Shown here piece after piece: positions 58,547 to 64,000 of a DNA stretch of 64,000 bases. Source of the stretch: Pseudoneurospora amorphoporcata (Eukaryota; Ascomycota; Sordariomycetes; Sordariales; Sordariaceae). The stretch is taken from NCBI GenBank assembly GCA_033297205.1, contig MU859208.1:1-64000 (forward strand), given 5' to 3'. The notes below the pieces were generated by a model. That model did not search any database. It was not told the DNA's origin and saw nothing but the letters and a program-made list of their open reading frames with translations. Every line of letters starts with the position of its first letter. Within the stretch, counting starts at the first letter, position 1. Made by a program: the position numbers and the translations under genes.

Positions 58547-60051
58547 ACGTGAGAGAAATCAACATAGACTAGACGGGTTGTTTATCAAGATCGATATCGG
58601 ACCGAAAACGACCGACACAACGCAGCGAACCTTATGAGAAATGCCAATACCACCCTCCTTTGACCTAGGGATGGGCCTACTCTTGAGATCTCCCCAATCA
58701 TCTAGCGCTATCCTTATCCCCTCTCACACCACACACACAAGCGTACGATCACGATTGATTGCTTCACACGATTTTGAACCGAGCAAAGTTTGTATATCAG
58801 ATTATCCATGGACAGCACTGCATTGGCGTTAGAAGAAAACAAAGAGCTCACCGGTGTTTGGCTTTAGAGAAATACGCTCCGGCTTTAGTCAGCATGGCAC
58901 GGTGTTAGCGGATCGGTGGGGGAAAATGTCGTCCAAGGGAGGCCGGGCCTTGTCCGGACATCCGGGCTTGAGTAACCGAGGAGGGACGAATGCAGGTTCT
59001 GTGTATATAGTTAGTGCAACGGGCTACCCCCAAAGCCGGGCGAAATCCCAGCGTTGGGTGTCAGCCCGCGAGCCCAGAATAACATATAAACACTTCTGAA
59101 CACCAACTGCTGCTCGTCAACGAATGCCGAGAACGATGTGTGAGATCAAGCTTCACATCATTGGCCACGCCACAAGTAAACAACCTCAGGTATACTCGCG
59201 GCCTCAAACCAACCAACCACACAAGAAGGGAAGCCAACTAGAAACTTACACAACAGCATCGTCTCATCGACACCATGTGCTCATGGTTGCTTGCTTCTAT
59301 ACCACACCACAGGCACCTCGGCGCGCTCGGAAGGGCACTGCGCACAAGCACATCTCAGCATGGGAACATGTGACGTACAACTAAGGCCTTTACAGGGGGA
59401 CATTTCGGCTTCTACGGAGATAATCTCAAGTGAGAGAACTGAGCAGGGAATGTGATCAGCCCTGTGAGATTGCCGGCCGGGGTTTGGTCGATTGATGTGC
59501 CGTGCCTGATGCCATGTGTCAGCGCATGTGCTGAGTTCAGACAGTCACCACGGGAGCACGGTGAGGACGGACTCGGGTGGGCCCGGTTTCTGGAGAGGCG
59601 GGAAGGAAGGTCTCTGTCAGCTGCCAAACAACTGGACAGGGCCGGCCAATTGATCAACAACAAAGCCCCACTAAAAAGTGTAGCCTCCACTCCATAGCCG
59701 GGCACACTGACGATGATAACAGCGGCCGGACCCAATCGGGAGCTTGATGATTCCCGTCTTCTCGCTTTCAAGGTTCCTGTTTCCACAAACCCGAGTCCTC
59801 TCTTTCGCGATTCCAGCTCCCCGGTCCCTGCAACGTTTCTGGACCTTAACGACACCTGGGCCAAATTCTAGAGCATCAAACCACCCTCCATCAAATTTGT
59901 CGCAAAGCCGAAAATCGAGACTCGACTCGATCATCTGAACTTCCCGATCTCGTCGCATCCAGATTATAGAGGAGGAGGAGGATCCCTGCCTATCCGCATA
60001 CGCCTCACAAACCTCGCCGATAGTCACACCAACTCATTACGAACGAACAAG
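58547..60051. other. Intergenic, Kgd4 to c1 heme lyase
   Basis: About 1.5 kb; no supported gene. Frames in both directions lack codon bias. Confidence 0.5.
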
Positions 60052-61002
60052 ATGAAGGAAATGGCAGGACAGGCCGGCGTCGGCAACGAGGACAAGTGCC
60101 CCGTCGACCACAAGACGCGCGAGCTGTGGTTGCAACAGGCAAAGCAGGCAAAGGCCGCACAAGAGGCCGCGGCCGCGGCGGGTGGCTCGACGGCACCATC
60201 GCCCGAGCACGCCTTCACGACGCCAGTAGTACCAGCACCAGCACCAGCAGCCGTTCAGCAACAACAGCAACAGCAACCACCAGCAATGACTCCTCAATGC
60301 CAGATCCCCCAGCCGGCGCAACAGACAGCAGTCCCTGCGACGCTTCCTCCCTCTTCGCAACCATCATCATGGTCTTCTTTGCTCCCCTTCTCCGGTTCTG
60401 CCACAACAACCAGTGCCGCCGCCGCTCCCCAACCTAACCTCGGTGAACAGCGCGAAATCTCCTCCATTCCCCGCGCCGCCACCACCGGCCCCTCTGCCTG
60501 CCCCTCCAACGCCGAGCAAGAAACGGGCGCCGACACCGCCACCGGCAACTGGGTGTACCCCTCCGAGAAACAATTTTACGAGGCCATGAAGCGCAAGGGT
60601 CACGACGGCGCCAGCGCGGCCGACATGAAGACGGTGGTGCCGATCCATAACGCGGTCAACGAGCGGGCGTGGGCGGAGATTCTGCGGTGGGAGAAACCCT
60701 TTGTCGAAGGGTGTGGGTGTGCGGAAGGTCCCAAGCTGCAGAGCTTCATGGGCGAGAGCAAGCGGATGACTCCGAAAGCCAGGCTGAATACCCTGCTGGG
60801 GTACACGGCGCCGTTTGATAGGCATGATTGGATCGTGGATCGGTGTGGCACGCGGGTGGATTACGTGATTGATTTTTATGCCGGAAAGAATAACGATAAG
60901 ACGGGCGCGGGGAAGCTGAACTTTTATTTGGATGTCAGGCCCAAGTTGAATACGTGGGAGGGGATCAAGATGAGGGCTTTGAGCGCTGTTGGGTTAAACT
61001 AA
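60052..61002 (+). CDS. Cytochrome c1 heme lyase (holocytochrome c1 synthase)
   Basis: A single exon of 316 residues. It attaches heme covalently to apocytochrome c1 in the mitochondrial intermembrane space. A heme regulatory motif CPVDH lies at 16-20 within KCPVDHKTRELWL, which is the start seen in yeast Cyt2 rather than Cyc3 (no MGWFWAD). A linker of about 120 residues, rich in Gln, Pro, Ala and Ser, follows. The catalytic domain begins near SSIPR and has NWVYPSEKQFYEAMKRKG, VVPIHNAVNERAWAEIL, the conserved GYTAPFDRHDWIVDRCG (with the His that ligates heme in this family) and YLDVRPKLNTWEG. A second in-frame ATG lies three codons later. It lies next to Kgd4; both serve respiration. Confidence 0.92.
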   Translation: MKEMAGQAGVGNEDKCPVDHKTRELWLQQAKQAKAAQEAAAAAGGSTAPSPEHAFTTPVVPAPAPAAVQQQQQQQPPAMTPQCQIPQPAQQTAVPATLPPSSQPSSWSSLLPFSGSATTTSAAAAPQPNLGEQREISSIPRAATTGPSACPSNAEQETGADTATGNWVYPSEKQFYEAMKRKGHDGASAADMKTVVPIHNAVNERAWAEILRWEKPFVEGCGCAEGPKLQSFMGESKRMTPKARLNTLLGYTAPFDRHDWIVDRCGTRVDYVIDFYAGKNNDKTGAGKLNFYLDVRPKLNTWEGIKMRALSAVGLN

Positions 61003-61408
61003 GAAGGGAGAAGGGGCGTGGAGAGGAGGAAGATCGAAATGGTCTTGAAAGTAGACTTTGAGAGGTACATAGGGTAGAGATCTGTCCTGAATGCTGGTTG
61101 AACTTGTAGGTTTTGTTGTATTATTAGTAGGCTTCGTTGAACATTGCATCTCACTCATGTCTTGGCATATGAACTTTCAAACAGCGCATCAGGATACAAG
61201 AGGAAAAGTCCAAGAGAGGATGATAGAAATAGAGAGGTCTCTGCAAAGAGGCGGCTTTCATGGTGCTAGCGGTCGCTCCCTGGTGTTGGATTATATATAT
61301 TACATATTACCCTGCCTTTGTAGATGTGTTTTGGTACTCCTTAGGTGTACCGGTGTTCCAGGAGGGAGATCCATTACACCTCATCTCTTCACTGTTTCCT
61401 ATGACCTC
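61003..61408. other. Convergent 3' region
   Basis: About 400 bp between two convergent stop codons. Nothing recognised. Confidence 0.5.
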
Positions 61409-63041
61409 TCAATCCTTTTTGGACACCTGTGGTTGTCGAAGAATATCCTTTTCCGATGGGATTAGAACTGGGAAGGAGAATATTGCAAGTTAGCAAAAGA
61501 GAAGTAGACAAGAAAACATGATGTAGTCGGGCAGTCAGCCAGTCAGCCATATCACATACCTTTCTTCCCATCTCCGACCCTCACCCTCACAGGCGATCTC
61601 GCTTCCAACGCATTCGTCTGCAGATCCCATCCGGCAGCCGCCAGCGCCGCAAACACGGTCCCCTTCTGCTCCTCGGACGTATACCCCAGCAGCGGCACTT
61701 CGTTCTCATAATGGCTCTCCAGCCCATCCTTAAGGGCCGAGTCAAAGTGATACGCGTGGCTGACAGCATCGAACCAGGCCTCCAGCGGACTACTCGCACT
61801 CGCACTCGTATCACTCATCTTCTGGCCGTGCTCTTCCTTCAACGCAATCCTCATCAGAAAATTGCCTCCCCAATGACAAATTCCCATAAAATATACCTCC
61901 GTCTCAAACTCATAGCGATGATACCCTTTCCAGGAAGCCAACGCTTTGACATCCCCATACGTCCCAAACTCGCAAGTACCCGTGTACTCACCGGATTTAC
62001 TCGTCATCTTGCCAAACCCTCCTCCCCCGAGTTGCAAAATACTCTCCCGTCCACTAACCTCCTCGGGCCCCAGCACCTTTCCATGTTCCAAACACTCCCT
62101 AACCACCATCGTCGCCCTCTGCCGATTCAGCGTCCTGCACCTCACGCTTCTCACCGCCCAATAATTCATCATCAAATGGGTCCCCAACAGTCCCACCATC
62201 AACACCCACACCACTTGCTTGTCCTGCACAATCTTCACCACCAGACTCCCCACCAACATCCCCAGCAAGCTCACCACCGTCTCTTGACTAGCTTCTTTCG
62301 CATTTAGCTCCGCCAGGTTTCCCCTGAGCGCAAAGTGCGCCGACAGCGAAGCCTTGGAGGCGTTAGCCGCCACGCCACACAAGCTCCGCAACACCCCCGC
62401 CGAGATGATGACTCCCAGCTTCGGAAAATAGGGCATCGCGGGCGTTAGCAGATCCAACAGCTGCGCGGAGTCGTTGAGCAGGTCCGCTAGAAACCGGTAG
62501 AATTTACACTCGGGTTCTATCGCCGTGCCCAGCCTGTGAGCAAACAAGATGGTGGCGATCCGGGAGATGGTGTCGCCGGCGATCTTGAGGATCAGGGCTC
62601 CCGTCGGAGAGGAGGAACTGTCGCCTACGCCTAGGCCTTCGAGGACGGCCCGGTTGGCGAGCAAGGAGGTGATTGACGAGAAAAAGGCTTGGAGCGAGTC
62701 GTACGTTTGGTAGGGCAGGTAGTCGGGTGTTACGGAGTGGGGGTAGCCGGCGGGGAGGAAGGCGTGGAGAAGGGCGCGGAGGGTAGGGATTCTGGTTCGT
62801 TGCTGTTCGAAAAGCTGTCAGAGTTGGGGTTGGATGGCGTGGTTCGAGATTATGTTGATGCTGTGGAATTTGGAAGGGACGGGACAAGGTACCTAAGGAA
62901 CGGTGGATGGAGGAGGCATCATGGATGGGGCGATGGATCAGCAAAAGTACATACGACCCTCAGATCTTCCTGTGATTCAACACTAGTATATGTGCATAAC
63001 ACATTGCCCGCTGGGTCAATGTCATAGATGTTTCTGCTCAT
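61409..63041 (-). CDS. RUS/DUF647 (UV-B sensitive) family membrane protein
   Basis: Three exons (63041-62955, 62814-61560, 61467-61409) encode 466 residues. Exon 1 gives MSRNIYDIDPAGNVLCTYTS. Exon 2 carries the family core: FLPAGYPHSVTPDYLPYQTYDSLQAF, LANRAVLEGLGVGD, LKIAGDTISRIATILFAHRLG, DLLNDSAQLLDLLTP, ISAGVLRSLCGVAANASKAS and the hydrophobic LLGMLVGSLVVKIV / VVWVLMVGLLGTHLMMNYWA. Exon 3 is modelled because the frame otherwise ends at once after a GTATGT, and a well-placed GCTAACT branch and CCCAG acceptor restore a 19-residue end (IPSEKDILRQPQ). In plants RUS1/RUS2 act in UV-B tolerance and vitamin B6 homeostasis; the fungal role is unknown. It is probably an organelle membrane protein. 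Confidence 0.85.
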
Positions 63042-63841
63042 CGTCTCGATTGCTGCTGTCTACATCGATGAAGCTCCCGTGTCGAAGATAAGAAACGATA
63101 TATCCAGGGAAGCGAGCTGTGCGCGGCGTGGCGGCAATCAGTTGCTCGGTTGAGTGTTGGCCGGACCATACGGTCAAACTGCCAAAGCTCCTTATCAATG
63201 CACTTTTTCTTTAATAATAGAATGGCGCGTTAAATTACCGAGGACTGCGTCGTGGTGCGTTGTACATAGGTATGTAAGTGTTAAGGTACAGTTCGCGTGT
63301 AAAGAGGTCGCGACGCGGGACGCCAAGCGATAATGAAAAGCCCCCCCCTAATGGAAGCTCTGCCGTACCCTGACGTAAGACCGTGCCATGCTCGCTGCAT
63401 GTGCTACAAACCCCTGACATGCTGCTTTATTCGGTACGCCGTGAACATAATATCGGGCCCCCTTTAGATTCAATCTCCTTACTTTGAACCCGAAGACTCT
63501 ATACCCTATATTGACAGTCAGGAGCTCTAGACCTCGAATGCCTTGGCTGTCAAGTTAACATGAGCACCAAGCAGAATCGAATCAGTGCGGGCCAAGTTTG
63601 TCTTCATCTGCCATTGCAACAACTCCTGCTAGCCCTTTAAGACATCAGTCAGCCAACGCTGTCCACCAGGGACAGTAACCAGCTCTGTCCTTACATGGCC
63701 CTAGCTTTTCGCTACCTTACCCTTCCTTGGTAGTATGTCCACAGCCGGGAATGTACATTATTATGTCAATAGTTTTCCAGTATTAAAATCCAACCTGCGC
63801 AGCAGCTTACGCGTAATTTCCCCCTTCCGAACCCATCTCCT
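63042..63841. other. Intergenic, RUS gene to edge gene
   Basis: About 800 bp containing the RUS promoter and the 3' region of the gene at the edge. No repeats or RNA genes were recognised. Confidence 0.45.
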
Positions 63842-64000
63842 CTAAGAAGAGCTCTTAACCGGGGTGCCATCCTCAGCCACCAGGTACTCCTGTGTCGCAA
63901 CCGGACCCTCACCGACACTGGTCATGATCACACGGCTAACGCCGTTCTTCAGCAAGCCGGCAACGCTCTCGTCAAAGGAAACGTTGGACTTAAGGCCCTC
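63842..64000 (-). CDS. 3' end of an unidentified gene, runs off the window
   Basis: The last 52 codons of a minus-strand gene are visible, from the window edge to TAG at 63844-63842. The sequence includes SNVSFDESVAGLLKNGVSRV, then MTSVGEGPVATQEYLVAEDG and ends SSS. Codon bias is very strong (mostly C or G third bases), suggesting a well-expressed housekeeping gene. The piece is too short for me to name the family. A splice acceptor just outside the window cannot be excluded. Confidence 0.7.
   Translation of the reverse strand, partial: EGLKSNVSFDESVAGLLKNGVSRVIMTSVGEGPVATQEYLVAEDGTPVKSSS

Noticed and set aside
1..64000. Biosynthetic gene cluster or defence-type system
   Set aside because: No polyketide or peptide synthetase, terpene cyclase, NLR, HET-domain or polymerase gene is visible; neighbours are functionally unrelated.

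Overview
This is a 64 kb piece of nuclear DNA from a filamentous ascomycete, most likely a sordariomycete close to Neurospora/Sordaria. Four things point that way: short spliceosomal introns (mostly 51-160 bp) with GTAAGT-like donors and CTAAC/CTGAC branch sites; codons rich in C/G at the third position inside real genes; fungus-specific families (ENA-type Na+ ATPase, 2EXR protein, Ymr31/Kgd4, separate cytochrome c1 heme lyase); and a TA-rich, transposon-bearing left edge that looks affected by repeat-induced point mutation (RIP). There is no prokaryotic gene, CRISPR array, rRNA or convincing tRNA. The species assignment is an inference.

Layout. 1-1.2 kb: degenerate tandem repeat, AT-rich block and a MITE-like element with about 79 bp core inverted repeats. 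1.2-8.9 kb: long gene-poor stretch with a coding-like relic near 5 kb. 8.9-21.5 kb (+): C2H2 zinc-finger protein, Yvh1 phosphatase, acidic 2EXR protein, frameshifted alpha/beta hydrolase, small Ser-rich protein. 22.8-31 kb (-): protein with an internal duplication, secreted PhoD-type phosphatase, MFS hexose transporter. 34.4-36.2 kb (+): polynucleotide kinase 3'-phosphatase. 37 kb (-): Gln/Ser-rich protein. 40.5-41.8 kb (-): uncertain gene. 43.7-54.3 kb (+): CNT nucleoside transporter, kelch-type membrane protein with two apparent frameshifts, ENA-type ATPase. 54.4-54.8 kb (-): short unknown gene. 55-58 kb: gene-free, with a 165 bp Tc1/mariner-type MITE. 58-61 kb (+): Kgd4/Ymr31 and cytochrome c1 heme lyase. 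61.4-63 kb (-): RUS/DUF647 protein. At the right edge (-) is the 3' end of an unidentified gene.

The genes do not form a cluster or pathway. This is ordinary housekeeping and transport content, with two mitochondrial respiration genes next to each other (Kgd4 and c1 heme lyase) and several membrane transporters. The most unusual observations are three separate reading-frame lesions in two otherwise well-preserved genes, the two non-autonomous transposon relics, the repeat architecture of the 394-residue protein, and a tRNA-sized self-complementary segment near 4.6 kb. I found no convincing new multi-gene system.
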